A DNA stretch of 64,000 bases, taken from Sistotremastrum niveocremeum HHB9708. Taxonomy: Eukaryota; Basidiomycota; Agaricomycetes; Sistotremastrales; Sistotremastraceae. The notes under the pieces were generated by a model that saw nothing but the letters and a program-made list of their open reading frames with translations, had not been told where the DNA came from and did no database searches. The position numbers and the translations under genes were made by a program. The stretch covers positions 761,691 to 825,690 of the forward strand of contig KV419402.1 in NCBI GenBank assembly GCA_001630475.1. Direction: 5' to 3'. Of this stretch, positions 1 through 12,914 are shown piece by piece (position 1 is the stretch's first letter; each line of letters starts with the position of its first letter).

Positions 1-42
1 CTAAAGAAGATCAAAGGCCAACCAAGTCGGTCGCAGCTGAGA

Positions 43-2166
43 TCACATAGGCTGACCGTCCCAGCCAAAAAGAGAAGAGGAAGTCGTCAATGCTACCTGG
101 CGCACGGGTCTCTCGCCTACGGGGGATCGGCTGAGAACTCGCCTAGGACGACTGGGATCGGTGGAATAAATAGAAGGATTCTGGTGAGAAAATGTCATCA
201 TTGACACAGAGCCGACAACGGAAGAGGTCGGTGATGAAGGCGAACTGCTTAACGCCAATTCTGACACAGGAACGTGTCCTTGAAGACCCGGATGATATGG
301 AATCGGTTGTGGCGGCTGGATTAGGCCCTGATCATGGAGACGAGGGGTCATGTCCTCCCGTATTAGGGGAGGAATAGTGAAAGACGCCCCGCCGTTATTC
401 TGGCCTAGGCCCGTCGTCCCGATATGTCTCTGAACGTTTGAATACGGAGGCATTTGTTGAGAAGCTCCTGCTACGGTAGGATGCGACGGAAGATGCATGG
501 ACGTCGATGTACCTGGTGTGAGTGCAAACGGGCTCAAAACGGACGGAGAACCAGAAGAAGCATGCATCACTGGCACTGCGGAAGGTACTGTTCGGGGGAA
601 CAACCGAGCAGAATATGCAGAGTGGTGTGACCTCGATGAATGTTGACCAATGCCTCTTCGGCGCTCATCGAGGGTCACATCAGACGGTAGAACTTGTTTC
701 CCTGCAGACGATAGGTGGGGTCGTCCTCTTGGTGTCTCCTGGGAGTCAGATAAAGGGGTTGTTGGGTCACAAAGGAATGAGGGCGGCTCAACGCTGGCTC
801 GTTTGAACCCAAATCGCTCTCGAAGGTCGCCGACTACGCCTGGCCGTCTGCTAGCAGCTTCGCTTCTGCCGGAAGATGATGTCTTGCTAGCTGCAGATGA
901 TGTCCTTTCAAATGGCGATCGTAGTGTCCGTCGAGAATCTCGAGGAGAAGAGGACCGACGATCACGTGAGGGTGAACGGCTCCGAGATCGGGGAGGTGCT
1001 AAAATTTCGGTCAACCGGGCTGTCATTACGTTTAGGATGAGAACTGGTCGTACCACTTTTCACAGCTCGCGAAAAACCAGAGAGCAGGAAGTAATATTTC
1101 TTTGGGTTATAATTGAACCAAGCGGGTATACTTTGGTTATTCTGTTCTGACACCTGGCACATACGCGTTATCGAATGCACATTGTGGATCAAATAGACTC
1201 TCTCACTATGTTATTGAAAGAAGCTTCTAATTCACTAGCCTTGCTTCCTCCGATAATAAAACTGAGCTGGACGTTGTGCTTGTGATAAATCGGGTTAAAA
1301 ACTGAGTACAGAGAACAATGATACAAGTACCTGGACTAGCGCTGCCTCCACTCTCTTGGCTAGCGAGCTATTGATCGAATTCTTTCGGTCTGCAGCACTT
1401 CGTTTCCTTGGTGCTTGAGAGGGCGGACACAAATATACCACAACGTGGTGTCTGTCGTGACTGCTCCGAGTCGCCTCGACTTCAGCTCCAGTTCGAAGAA
1501 GGAGCTGCAGCCCAGACATGAGCCTTGTTTAAGATCGGAGAGCTGGATGGAATGACCTGAAGCGATCTCTCCAAGGAGTTCCAGAGAGCCGTGGGCGATG
1601 GATTCGTTGTGAACTCCAGCTGGCGGAGATTTTCCAGCTGGGAATTCTTATCTGCGAAATGCGGAAACTCGAGTGGATTCGGAAGGCCATGAAGTTCATC
1701 ATAGATCGTCAAGACAGCTACGGAGAGCTGTGAAAGGGATGAGCAAGTTGCCAAATTGACAGTCATCAAGTAAGATAAAACAAACTTGATCGCGAGGAGA
1801 TCGGGCCTCGAGAGCCTCTAAAAGGAGAGGGAGGTAGTGTTGCCGAACATCTGGCCACCTGGAGAGCGTCGCTTGGCTGGTTTCGACGAGCAAGATGACA
1901 TTGGTGCGGGACTTCGAAGGCTGAGCCATTGGATTAACATGTTTGTGCTGATACCGGGATGACGGAATATAAGAAGGGTCAAATGTACCGAAGTTGTCAT
2001 TCGCTAGGAGTGCTCCGAAACGGTGGAGTGCAGGGCCCGATTCAATGTGCTTAACAAGGTGGTGACGAGAGGAGAGGGGCGGCGATGGAGTGGCCTGATA
2101 GAATAGAGGAAGCAGGGAACAGGGGGTGAACTGATTTGATCCAAGATTGGACAGGCTTGAATACAT
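43..2166 (-). CDS. vWA-domain protein, Mediator subunit 25-like
   Basis: The protein starts at ATG 2166; a second in-frame ATG at 1929 directly precedes the domain. A von Willebrand factor A-type domain begins with SKSRTNVILLVETSQ and continues through LSVAVLTIYDELHGL, WNSLERSLQLLLR and RHHVVVYLCPPS once three short introns are removed (about 1739-1797, 1516-1566 and 1171-1332). A fourth intron near 1031-1079 leads into a long Arg/Ser-, Pro- and Ser-rich tail (SRSRSPSRDRR) that looks disordered. The N-terminal vWA plus low-complexity tail matches the layout of Med25, where the vWA domain docks to the Mediator body and the rest contacts activators. That assignment is inference from domain resemblance; another nuclear vWA protein is possible. 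The last visible stop is at 43-45, but a donor-like GT lies just before it, so the 3' end may run beyond the left edge. Confidence 0.55.
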
Positions 2167-5100
2167 GATTCTTTATCGCCCTTCCCCATCCTGGACAACA
2201 TCCGTGTTGCCTTGTAGTCCATCTTCTTCTAGTCTCGTGGGAATGCTAGGACAAAACACTTCGCCGAGTTTACAAAATAGCCATTAAGAAACTGCCGCTT
2301 TGGATAAATCTCCGAGTCAGCTCTCAGGGCAACATCAATGTTGCCGAGCAGGCGAGCCGGTGTTCGCGATCGGCGCCCAGTGCTTAGCCCATGAGAGGGA
2401 CGGAAGCTTTTTTGCCCTCGTGTTTTTCCCTTTTCCATTTTAAGAAGGAAGAACGTTCGCCAACGCAGGCGAAGAGAACGTCATATGGCAAGATAACAAT
2501 GTTCGTCCTGTCCTCAACAAAGCCTGAAACGTGGCAAGCGCACATTCGATTTTGAGCCATTGACTCGGTTTTTTGCTTCGAATCTTAGACTGGACTCAAA
2601 AACTGGAAACACTTCATTGCAATGTATAAAGTAACGGTGAAAAAGCAAGCCATCAATTTAAGACACCTCAAATAAAAGTGGTATGAGCTCTCGCGCCTGG
2701 GCCTCCTGCGGTCATCACATTACCCTGATATTCAAGTTGTACCCACATATGAGTTCAGAATTGCTTGAGTCTCCTGTAGATGGAATATAGCACATATTGA
2801 TACCTAACGCGACCTTGATGATGAGGTTAAATATAGTTATGATGACCCAGAGTTCCCAGACGCCCCAGCCATCTTCTACCGACCGAAGAACTTCAGTTTT
2901 GTGGGAACTGCCAACAGTGTTCCAGTCGTCACGGTCGGTCATGAACCGTAGTTTATTTCCGAGTCGCAGTGCTTAAATGCCTGACGGACCTAAGCCTGTG
3001 AATTCGATCGAGGAATCATTCTGGTCGTGTAAAGTGATCATGGTAACTGGGCTTTCCATGAAGTTCGTACAGAGGCGAGCATAGGTGATGATGTTGACGA
3101 AGGGTTGTCACGAATTGAATTATTCGGAATTAACGATGATACAAAATTTCAGACACCGAAGCTCTCCAAGTCGGTTGGTCAAGAACTGCTGCAGTAACCG
3201 CAGCCTTCAAATTACAATCACAAGGGAACATAGGCATTTTCTTCGCTTTATCTGCTTTCATACTTCAAGTTAGTTTAGTTCCGAGCGCCAGTGGACACGA
3301 CCTCGTGCTCTTCTCCCTTATGTCTATGATTTCTCTGTTTGCCATGTCTTGATGTGCCCCTTAATGTCATCGGCATCACAATGGCTTGATGTGCGATATC
3401 AGATAACACAATAATTGAGGGGAGTAGGCGGTGCTCCACGGAAGCGAGCACCGATACTCCGTCTACCGTCTGGTAAGTACACCATGTAGGCGTACGCACA
3501 CGCGTAGCTGGGTGCATCTCTCCATCCACAGGAACAATCTGAGCCGAGCACCCGGAGCGTGATTGGCAGTGATTGCACATTGCACCCGCTGCAGCGCTTA
3601 TTGCTCAGGGCGGTTTTAACGAGTATAAGCTTTAGCGATATTCTGGCTGATTAGCGAGTTTTGTTCGTGATTCTGGCGGGACTTCCAATGAGGCTAGCGT
3701 CTGAGTAGTGTTTCAGGCTTTACTTGTTTCGAACAGCCTTGCTCCGCACAAGGCTCCGCCAGAGAAGATGTGCAAGCTCTACAGTGGAGGCCCGACTGGT
3801 GCGCACGGTTACTTGAATGTCTATGTCTACATGAATTGGCTCGCGAATGACGATTGACTGTCATTGACAACCCTTCTTTTTGTTTTGACATCGGGATTTA
3901 GATATTAAGAGTAAGACACAACATCCGCTAAAGCTGATCGGCATTGTTGACCGGAGCAGATAAGAGGATGAGACGGTCCTACACAATTCTAAAGCTTCTC
4001 CACGCTCCTGATAACGACATCAGTACAGGGCGGACTACTCGTTCGGCATTCATACTGACCGTTGTGGTTTGCCAGGGATGTATATTTTCGGAATCGATTT
4101 ATTTGATAGTCGTAATGACAACAGGTACCCGTCGAGACTAAACTCGGGTTCTCCCTTAGCTGATCGGAAATATCGCTACGTCTATTTTATCTTGATGAGT
4201 GCTCATTCAGGGAAAAGGCCCGGAGAATGGTAACTAGTAAGTCATGACCTTTTCAAGATGAACCCATGTTCAGAGGCGGCATTTGGCGAAACCAAAGCAT
4301 GCTCCATGCATGGGAACAAAACAAATGCGCTTCATATGGCATCTGGGATGATACTTTCAAGCAACCGTTTGTATCTACAAAGCCTCCTCCCGGGGATGCA
4401 TGCCAAGCACCCAGCCCTGCGGTCTATCGAGCGATCGAAGCGACGGAAGAAGAAAATCCTCGCCCAGCATTCGGTAAGTTCCAACCATCTTCTCAGGCTG
4501 TTGGCTACATCGACACTAGAACTCTGATGGTCCCATACTTAAGTTATCTCATGGGGCATATCAGCGTCCAGTGGCCCCATCTGGCTTGGGAATTTTGATA
4601 TTACTAGGCGCCACGGAAGCGTTAAGGCTTTCCGCTCTCGAACCACAGACCTGGCATTTATTCTGAGCGGAACTTCCCTCCGCCAACGCCTCGTGATCCT
4701 CTCGATTCTGCGAATAACGGAAATTGAATTCGAGACCGTCAATTAAACTGTCATTCTGATTATGGATATTTGCTCCCCCCATGTTATCAGCGAGGTATCA
4801 ATCAATTAAATTCTGGTGTTACCAAAGCAGCTAAGCGTAGCACATGTGATTCGATGTGTCAATATTGATATCGTCATTCTTTGGGAGCAATGTTCGCCTT
4901 ACAACAGGGAAGTTCCTGGTATCAAAGGTCCCGAATAGGGACATGGGTCCAAGCCTCAGAGTTCAAAATGGGTAATGTTGTAATTTTGAATGCAATGCTA
5001 CGCGCGTTCGATGTCGAGCTCTCTGCCAGGCAAAGTCAAATGTACTGTGATACTCATTTGTTGTACGAATGCAATCAATACCGGAGGGACTAGACAATAT

Positions 5101-5468
5101 GACTCCACTGCTCCATATTATCCATTCCTACCTTCTCAGGCATCAAGGCTGACTGCGTTGATATGAAATCATGTGTTGAAATCGCCGGGAGGAAATCAAC
5201 TTGAATTTGACATCACAGCTCTCGGCCTATGCAACGCGGCCACTTTTTCGTGTGTTGAAGGTGCCATAGCTGGAGGAAGCGTCTCAGCTAAAATTTCTGT
5301 TGGAGTTGCCGTGATAATCTTGCGAGCAGGGTTGTAAACATGGTCTGTGTAGACGGAAGACAGAATGACATCGGCGTCGGAAATCGCGAAGGCCCGGCCC
5401 GGTCATGGCGGCCAGTGCATGCTCGTCATATCGACATCCGGGCGGCAGCCCATCTCTGTTATCTCGAC
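2167..5468. other. gene-poor intergenic stretch
   Basis: No convincing gene was found in about 3.3 kb. Open frames here are short and lack recognisable motifs or flanking splice signals. The only protein-like stretch is the small fragment at 5203-5337, listed separately. Bases just above 2166 are presumably the promoter of the vWA gene. Confidence 0.5.
5203..5337 (+). pseudogene. possible relic or terminal exon of a small unknown protein
   Basis: One frame reads EFDITALGLCNAATFSC and then a Gly/Ala/Val-rich end, and stops at 5335-5337. Just upstream (5141 onward), after a plausible acceptor, another frame reads IKADCVDMKSCVEIAG. The composition and cysteines look protein-like, but the two stretches are not in the same frame and no start or full gene model could be built. 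It may be the decayed end of a small secreted protein or chance. The family is not recognised. Confidence 0.2.
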
Positions 5469-6515
5469 ATGGTACAGAAGGGCCTAAAAGCCAGATACCT
5501 TGAGGATGGATATGTCATTTTACGCAACCTGGTCTCCGAGCAGGAAATGAAGGATCTCACAGAAGCCTGCACGCGGGCTGAAGTCCTGGTGCGAGAAGCT
5601 GGATGGCCTTTCCGACGCTCAGTTGGAAAGCAATTTCCGCCATATAGCGATGAACCAGACTCTTGGGGTATTCAGCACGTTATGCATCCTGCCTTGGGCG
5701 AACCCGCGTTCGCCAGGTGGTATAGCTCGGATGCTATCTGTGATGTCGCCAAAGAACTTCTAGGTTGTTCAGAAGAGGATTTGCAGATGGGTCAGTTTGT
5801 CGCCAAACGAGTGATATCGCTGACGTGACAGGAGGATAGAGCTGTTTAATATTCTCATCAATCCAGAAAGGCACGATTTTGCGCTGAGATGGCATCGGGA
5901 CGATGTAAAAGAAGACGCAAGTGAATCTGAGGAAGTTGTGGCATTGAACGTCTCGCAATATGGGGTGGGTGATAAACATATAAACATACGGCTGTGGTGC
6001 TTGTGGATGTCCCCGTGGCCCATCTAATGCGGTCATTCCAGATCCAATGGAACACGGCTTTGTATGATGACGACTGCCTGTTCGTCGTGCCGGGTTCGCA
6101 CATCATGCCCCGCACCGCAGCACAGCGGGTACAGTCTCTGAGTTTAGATCCGCCGAAAGATCCTCTGGCTATGCCCGGAGCTATCAAAGTGGCTCTCAAA
6201 GGTCATTCTTCTATTCATATTGACAAAAACAATCTTACCTTTATGGCAGCTGGAGAAACCGTATTCTACAATCAGAATATTCTGCACTGTGCGACGTATT
6301 CCCCATCCAAGAAACGAGCCACTCTCCACGCATGTATGGGAAACTGTCAAGGCGGCTCATTCCGAGCACGAAATATCCTCCAGCATGATGTTTCTTGGAT
6401 GAAGGGAGAGGTGTTTAGAGCCACGTTGCATGGGCGGGCTCAGAAGATGTGGGAGAAATTGATAAAAATGGAGAGTGAGGCCGGGGGGACCATCGTGTAT
6501 TCACAGACTAACTGA
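5469..6515 (+). CDS. phytanoyl-CoA dioxygenase (PhyH) family oxygenase
   Basis: Exons 5469-5790, 5840-5964 and 6042-6515 join to 306 residues. PhyH enzymes are Fe(II)/2-oxoglutarate-dependent hydroxylases. The iron-binding H-x-D lies in LRWHRDD at about residues 126-132, and the distal histidine is probably in NQNILHCATYS near residue 235, with arginines shortly after it (SKKRATLH) that could hold 2-oxoglutarate. The N-terminus YLEDGYVILRNLVSE is the usual first helix and strand of the fold. ATG 5469 was chosen because the fold starts directly after it; an in-frame ATG at 5340 would add 43 residues of no clear character. The substrate is unknown: fungal members act on fatty acyl-CoAs or on secondary metabolites. 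No targeting signal is evident. Confidence 0.85.
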
Positions 6516-8432
6516 GATGATAGAGCTTGACAAGTCTATCATGAAATGGCTGTGGTTGCAAACGGCGTCGTATGAGAATAAAGAGGATGTTGGTGTACAT
6601 GTAAGAAGGAATGCGGTGGTATCGGCGGTGATACTTCTTCCGCTTGCACCTGGTTACACCCATATCTGAAACAAATTCCGTCGACCGCCTCCAGCTCTTG
6701 CGAGGCGCTGTACTTTCCCCCCTGAAGCATTGTACACAAGAGATAGCTGTGGAAGTCGATTGACCGGATCATCACGGTGAATGAGTCTTACTCCAGGATC
6801 TTAGTAGGACCAGCAACACGAAACGCTGGGGCAGATGCGTTTTGTCAGTCTCTGGCAGTGCCGCACTGTGACTGGCAGACAATGTATACTATCCCGATGT
6901 TCTGGGAGTAGAGGAGTAGGGCGGGGTGAGCACTTTTTCTTCTGTATTTATACAGAGAATAAGCTTCATGACGCTTGTGATCAGTGAGGACGCCTTTTTT
7001 GAATGTGTGCAGCAAAATCATTCCCGGCTTTCACTGGCATATACTCTATACCATAGGTCCTAGTCTTACGGTGCTATCAGTGATCCTTCCATGCCTGTGA
7101 TTTTCCAATGATATCCTGACTGTAATGTCACCAGCGCTGACGGCCCCACACAACACTAAGCCAAGGTCAGGATCTCGATCGGTTGGAGATGTACAGTATT
7201 CAAGGTATGTTTAGTCTCACGATATTATCAAAGGTGACCGCCTTCTCACGGGGAACAGATGAGAAGCTCATTGAATGTTTGCCATTAGCGTCGAATCCCT
7301 AGCTTGCGGTCGCGAGACTCGATATTTCCTTCAGTTACTGAGCCGTTCGAATTCTTACTCTTGAGCGATGTTTTTCTTTGCCAAGTCGACGACAAACAGC
7401 TGCTCAACTTGGAAATCTTTCTTAGATCTTCACAAGGCGATCGATAGATAGCCTTACTGAGCGACAGGCCGGGTGTAACCGTCGATCACTATGTATCAAA
7501 GGAACTTCCTTGACAAAGTTGCCGGTGGACCTTTTCCACACTAAAGGATTTTTGCCAGGAGAACCAATTCCGTTACATCTTCCATGATGGGCACAATATC
7601 CTTGATATAGAAAACTGGGAAAATCCTCATTTCTATTATGAGGCCCTGTCCAGTTCAGCGAAAGGTCGGCAGTGCGACCTTTCATTTTCCACGTGGCTCG
7701 TTGACTTTCCTTTTCCAGCAGCTGATTTTCCCGTTTTAGGCAATCGAGTGGGATCCCAAAGCAAGCTTCGCGATCGATCACACTGGATGGGGATGCTGGG
7801 AGGGGTCCACTGATTTGCCTAAACTCCTACATTGGGTCATTGGCTCTGCTCATGATTTCCGACGATGCCGTGTCCTCTTACTTGAGATATCGTTATCTCT
7901 TGAGATGCTCTTCAAGCGCTCGACAACTCATCAATCGGAACGCAAATCCGGAGACGCTGAAATAGCAATCTTTGACGCCCGATAAGGATCTAATCCTGTT
8001 CAACCAGACAGCGTAGATTGCGATACAATGGTATCAGATACGGAGAACATGGTGTCTCACTTTAGGCTGTGTATTCACGACAAGTGATATTTGTGACGAA
8101 GGGAACCGGTGCTATGTGCACACGACCTAACGTGACGATAGCCAAAAGAGCACACGAGCAGGGCTCGGCGCAGGCCGAGCATGCAGCGGCTTCCGAATCT
8201 TGCTTTTGAGGAGAAACTTGGTCAATTCAAGGGTTTTATGACAGGGGCTTCACTGAGGCAGCTTCTCAACATTGAAACGTTGTTCAGAAGGAGTAGTACG
8301 ACAGCAGAGGCAGGCTAAAGCAAGGCAAACTGAAAACAGAGTAATGACGCAAGCCCCTTACGTAATGCGAAGTTAGGGGGCACCTGATAAGAGCCGACGC
8401 GGCCTAACCAGTCCTTGACTCGTGCGCCCACC
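6516..8432. other. intergenic stretch, no gene seen
   Basis: About 1.9 kb without a supportable gene. A minus-strand open frame at 7422-7781 has a basic, polar composition but no recognisable domain or clear splice partners. Confidence 0.5.
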
Positions 8433-11169
8433 ATGTTGCCAACGGGTCTCATATCTCTCGCTCTCTTGCTTGCTGGTTCGGTCCATGGTCGTAAGACTAT
8501 GGGTTGGGGGCATACTAGCCCTGAACACCGTTTCGTTGTTCATCCTCAGGTCCCCGCGTCCTTCCTGGCTGAAGACGCTGCGCCTTTCGATGTCGCAAGA
8601 CAGTTCATGAATCATATTTATCCGGGAGATTATAGAATTAGACAAGACTCGTACACCGACAAGGCTACTGGTGTTACGCATGTCTATGTCAAGCAGCAAC
8701 ACCAGGGTTTCGACGTGTTCGATGGCAATATTAATATCAACATCAAGAATGGCAAGGTCTTGTCGTACGGAGATTCGGTGGGTCCTTCCGTCCGCAGTCA
8801 TCGTATCCCAAAGGCTCATACGTGCTCAGTTCTACAAAGGAACTCCTAATCGTGAGGGCTCGCAGGTTGTTCTTAACAGCCTGACTGCAGACTCATCGAG
8901 CCCGGCGGATCTCCGCAAGACTCTAATGAACTTCATGATCATCGCTGCCCCTTCCGATCGAGCCACTTCCGAGCTAGAAGTGAACTTCAATCAGTATCTG
9001 GAAGGCATTGATGTCACGCCCGAAAGCCACTTCGTCGAGGGTGAACAGCCGTACACTTACTTCTCCAACGTCCCAACTGCGGTCTCACCTGTAAAGGGGA
9101 AACCTGGCTACGTCCAGACGGAATCGGGTTTGAAGTTCGTGTGGAAGTTCGAAGTGGAGATGGAGGATAACTGGTATGAAGTTGCTCTTACCCCAGATGG
9201 CGACGAGATTCCGTTCGTCGTCGACTGGGCCGCCGACTCTCCTATCCCGGACACTCTGAAATCGAAGGATCCCAAGCCCGCAACTTATCTTCTCTTCCCT
9301 TGGGGAGTCAACGACCCTTCAGAAGGAAACCGTTCCTACGTCTACGAGAACTACGATTCACTCGCATCGCCTCTCGGATGGCACAAGATCCCCGCTTCCA
9401 GTCTCCCCAGTGGCTACTTCGCCCCAACTCCTCCGAAGAAAGGTGACATCGTCAATTTCACCACCACTTTCGGAAACAATGTGTTCGCGCACGAGAATTG
9501 GGAAGGTCGTAACGCTTGGCTGCATAACGAACGTCCCGATGGTGGCAAGGGTCTGAACTTCTCATACCCTTACGATCCCCAACAGTCGGCCGATGGTCAA
9601 GCGGAAGCGCACAAGTTTATCAACAACACCGTCGCGCAACTGTTCTACACCAGCAATCTCGTTCACGACCTCTTCTACCGTTATGGTTTCGACGAGCTCT
9701 CAGGGAATTTCCAGCAGCACAACTTCGGGCGAGGGGGTGCTGAGGGCGATGCCGTTATTGCGAACGCCCAGGACGGTAGCGGATACAACAATGCTAACGT
9801 GAGTTCACATCGTCCATGTCGATAAGCCCAAATCTGACATTATCTTCGCGCAGTTCATGACCGTATGTTCCCAATGTATCTCTCACAGAGCATTTACTGA
9901 CGTGTCACAAAGCCTCCTGACGGTCAAAACGGGCGTTGCCGAATGTGAGCTGGCCGATCATCATAGAAATGACCTAGTTAACATCTCCAATCTAGGTACC
10001 TTTGGAACACTGCTTCTCCTTATCGAGATGGCGATTTAGAAGCCGGCATTGTTATCCACGAACTGGCACACGGCCTCAGCACACGTTTGACTGGTGGTCC
10101 CCGAGACTCGAGCTGTCTTGGATGGGGTGAATCCGGTGGTATGGGTGAAGGATGGGGTGGTAGGTTCCTTACTCTCTGTTATGTCGTTCGTCGCTCATTG
10201 CCCTTAGACTTCCTTGCCACTATCATTCGTACACACAACGCGACCGACGAGGAGATTGTCCTTCCTATGGGCGCTTGGGCCGCAAACCGCGACAAGGGAA
10301 TCAGGAACTATCCCTACTCGACCGTGAGTTGCTTGCCTATAATGTTAACACGGCGCTTACATCGTCTTCAGTCTCTTGACGTCAACCCATCGACTTACAA
10401 GACTCTTGATCGTCCAGGCTATTTCGGTGTCGTGAGTATCACTCTGTGCATGACCTTCCTCCTGCTTAGGTCATACAATTAGCATGCTATCGGCGAAGTC
10501 TGGGCAGAGATCCTCTGGGTCGTCTCCAAGAAGCTCATCGCGGTCCATAATTCCAGCGATACGCTCTTCCCTCCCAAGCCTCTCGACGACGGCACTATTC
10601 CCAGCGAAGATTTCTATTTGCCACCTTCGTATGACAACAAAGGCAGAGCTGAGCCGCTCGTTCCTATCCACGGTAACAGCTTGATTGTCCAGTGAGCAAA
10701 TGAATTCCAACGTCACAGAAAAGTCAGAGAGCTTACACATCGATAGACTTGTTCTGAACGGAATGAAGCTCCAGCCTTGTCGACCCAGGTCCGTCTACTG
10801 AGTGTCACATTTTATCGAACCAACACTAACAAGCCTTATCAGCTTCTTTGATGCACGTGATGCCATCATCCAGGCTGATGAAATTCTTACTGGAGGAAAC
10901 AACACCTGTCTTCTCTGGAGTGGATTCGCCGAGAGAGGTCTCGTAAGTCACCTATGAAATCCACTTCACAGTACATTTTCTGAAATGACGGAACGTAGGG
11001 ACCCGATGCTAGAGTAGACGGCCGCACGCCTTGGGGCGGAGGCATCAGAACCAACGTGAGCATGTATCATTATCGCCGACGACTGTCGACTGACGTTATA
11101 CCTCAGGACTATTCTGTACCACTCAGCTGTATCACCGACGAACCTGAACCAACCCCCGATACCCTCTAG
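8433..11169 (+). CDS. secreted M36 metallopeptidase (fungalysin)
   Basis: Twelve exons (8433-8777, 8830-9798, 9854-9862, 9913-9944, 9996-10159, 10208-10323, 10372-10431, 10483-10691, 10747-10788, 10843-10942, 10999-11055, 11107-11169) join to 721 residues. A signal peptide ([19 protein letters not shown]) is followed by a long inhibitory propeptide (FTP region) and the zinc peptidase domain. The HExxH zinc motif reads [16 protein letters not shown], with the third ligand in GMGEGWGD, so the catalytic machinery is intact. Fungalysins are made as zymogens, cleave their own propeptide and degrade extracellular protein. The third exon codes only Phe-Met-Thr, yet it completes the family segment [17 protein letters not shown], which supports it strongly. 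The ATG sits in a good context (cccaccATG). Length and motifs match active Agaricomycete fungalysins. Confidence 0.95.
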
Positions 11170-11612
11170 ATGATGATAGCCCATACATCTACAGCCGCCT
11201 ATTCACTTTTAGGGGCAGTTTACCAGCAACTGTCCTCTGTATGTTATCAATAGTGTCCTTCCTTCGATTGTCCTTCTAGGTCGTTCCTTGTTATTCTTCA
11301 TACACATAGCCACATCACATGTATGCATATTCGAGAATGTATCGCCTGTCATTTGTGATTGCGTGAACCGTGAAAGCGACGGGGCTGACTGTCTCTGACA
11401 CAGTGAGCTTTACGACTGGGAAAAACGACGCGCACGCCGGTGACGAGGCCTCTCGGCTCGTGTCTCGGCTCCGCAGCCGGGCGGTGGATATCGAGATGCC
11501 GCGCGGCTTCTCCTATAGCACAAGTCGTATAAAGAGATTCTCACCCTGCAACACTTCAACACACAACAGTTGAACTCTCTCTCCTTCACCTACCAACACA
11601 TCACACGTTACA
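11170..11612. other. spacer between fungalysin and SDR genes
   Basis: About 440 bases holding the fungalysin 3' region and the upstream region of the dehydrogenase gene. Apart from the TATA-like motif listed separately nothing is recognised. Confidence 0.5.
11528..11534 (+). promoter_or_regulatory. TATA-like box upstream of the SDR gene
   Basis: TATAAAG lies 79 bases before ATG 11613, a usual fungal spacing, and is followed by a pyrimidine- and CA-rich leader. It is the best core-promoter candidate for the dehydrogenase gene. Confidence 0.45.
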
Positions 11613-12914
11613 ATGGGTGCAGCAGCTAGTCTTTGGGCTCAATCTTACCCTCCCAAAACCAAGTTTACTGCCGCTGACGTTCCTGACTTGACCGGCAAAG
11701 TCACTATCGTGACAGGTGCGGTTCACCTGCGTTGAAATAGGCTGAATCTCGAGCTGACGATTAGAACGTAGGAGGAAACACTGGTATTGGTTATGAGACG
11801 TGCAAGGTTCGTCAAAGATTGCTCTCGCACAGGTCTCCTCGTTGATCTAATCTTGTCTCAGGCGTTGTTGGCGAAAAATGCCAAAGTCTACATGGCGTCT
11901 CGCAGTAAACAGAAGGCAGCGGACGCCATCGCGAAGTTGAAGGCGGAGACAGGCAAAGAAGCCATCTTCCTTGAACTTGATCTGGCGGATTTCGACAGCG
12001 TCAGAAAGAGTGCAGCTGATTTCCAGAGGTGAGTTTTCGACCATGTCGCCTTCGTTCGTTCTAACCTGACGTCCTGTTCAGCAAAGAAACTCAGCTTCAC
12101 ATCCTCTTCAACAACGGAGGCGTGATGGTTCCCCCCATCGACCAACTCACCAAGCAAGGCTACGACCTTCAGTTCGGAACGAACGTCATTGGACATTACT
12201 TGTTCACCAAGGAGCTTACCCCTGTACTCCTCGCAACTGCCAATCCCAACGTTCCTGGAGGCAAAGTCAGGGTTGTCAACACCTCGTCGTCCGCCTCTAT
12301 GTTCGAAACTTTGAAGTGGGATACCTTCCGGGACGGCCCCGCAAGAAAGAAATTAGGTGTTCAACAACTTTATGCCCAAAGCAAATTTGTGAGCTACCTT
12401 CATGCTTTTAGACATTGTGTATCTCATACCGATCAGGGCAATGTTGTTGTGGCGAATGAATTCGCTCGCAGATACGGCGATAAAGGAATTGTATCCACGG
12501 CTCTCAATCCTGGTTAGCCCAGTTCATCCTGGCGTTCTCTAATGAGTCTGACACTGTCGTAGGGAACATCCAGTCCGACTTGCAGCGACACGTCGGACCT
12601 TTCCTCATGGCGATTCTGGTCAGTTTTTCGCATCCAAATGGCAATACACTATTCTGATGAGTTTGGGTAGAAACTGATGCTACATCCTACTCCTATGGGT
12701 GCCGTCACCCAGCTATGGGCCGGAACTTCCCCAGAGGGTGAAGATCTTAACGGCAAGGTACTTTTCCAATGCGGTTTATGCAATGTGCGTTACTAACTAT
12801 TTTTGGCAGTACCTCATTCCCTGGGCTCGCATCGGTGAGACCCGAAAGGAGAGCCGAGATCAGAAACTCGCCGAAAAGCTTTGGAATTGGTTGGAAGAAG
12901 AGACCAAGCAGTGA
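11613..12914 (+). CDS. short-chain dehydrogenase/reductase (retinol dehydrogenase-like)
   Basis: Eight exons (11613-11715, 11772-11806, 11862-12028, 12082-12388, 12437-12512, 12563-12618, 12671-12757, 12810-12914) join to 311 residues. This is a classical SDR Rossmann enzyme that uses NAD(P)H. The cofactor motif VTGGNTGIG lies at about residues 34-42, NNGG replaces the usual NNAG, the catalytic serine is in VVNTSSSAS, and the catalytic Tyr/Lys pair is YAQSK. The sequence type resembles the retinol-dehydrogenase/WWOX-like group common in basidiomycetes, whose substrates are mostly unknown. There is no signal peptide, so it is probably cytosolic or peripherally bound to membrane. The first exon boundary was set so that the nucleotide-binding motif is intact. 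Confidence 0.92.

Noticed and set aside
4258-4598. Overlapping plus-strand frames of 89 and 110 codons
   Set aside because: Composition is not convincing, no homologous family was recognised and no flanking exons were found.
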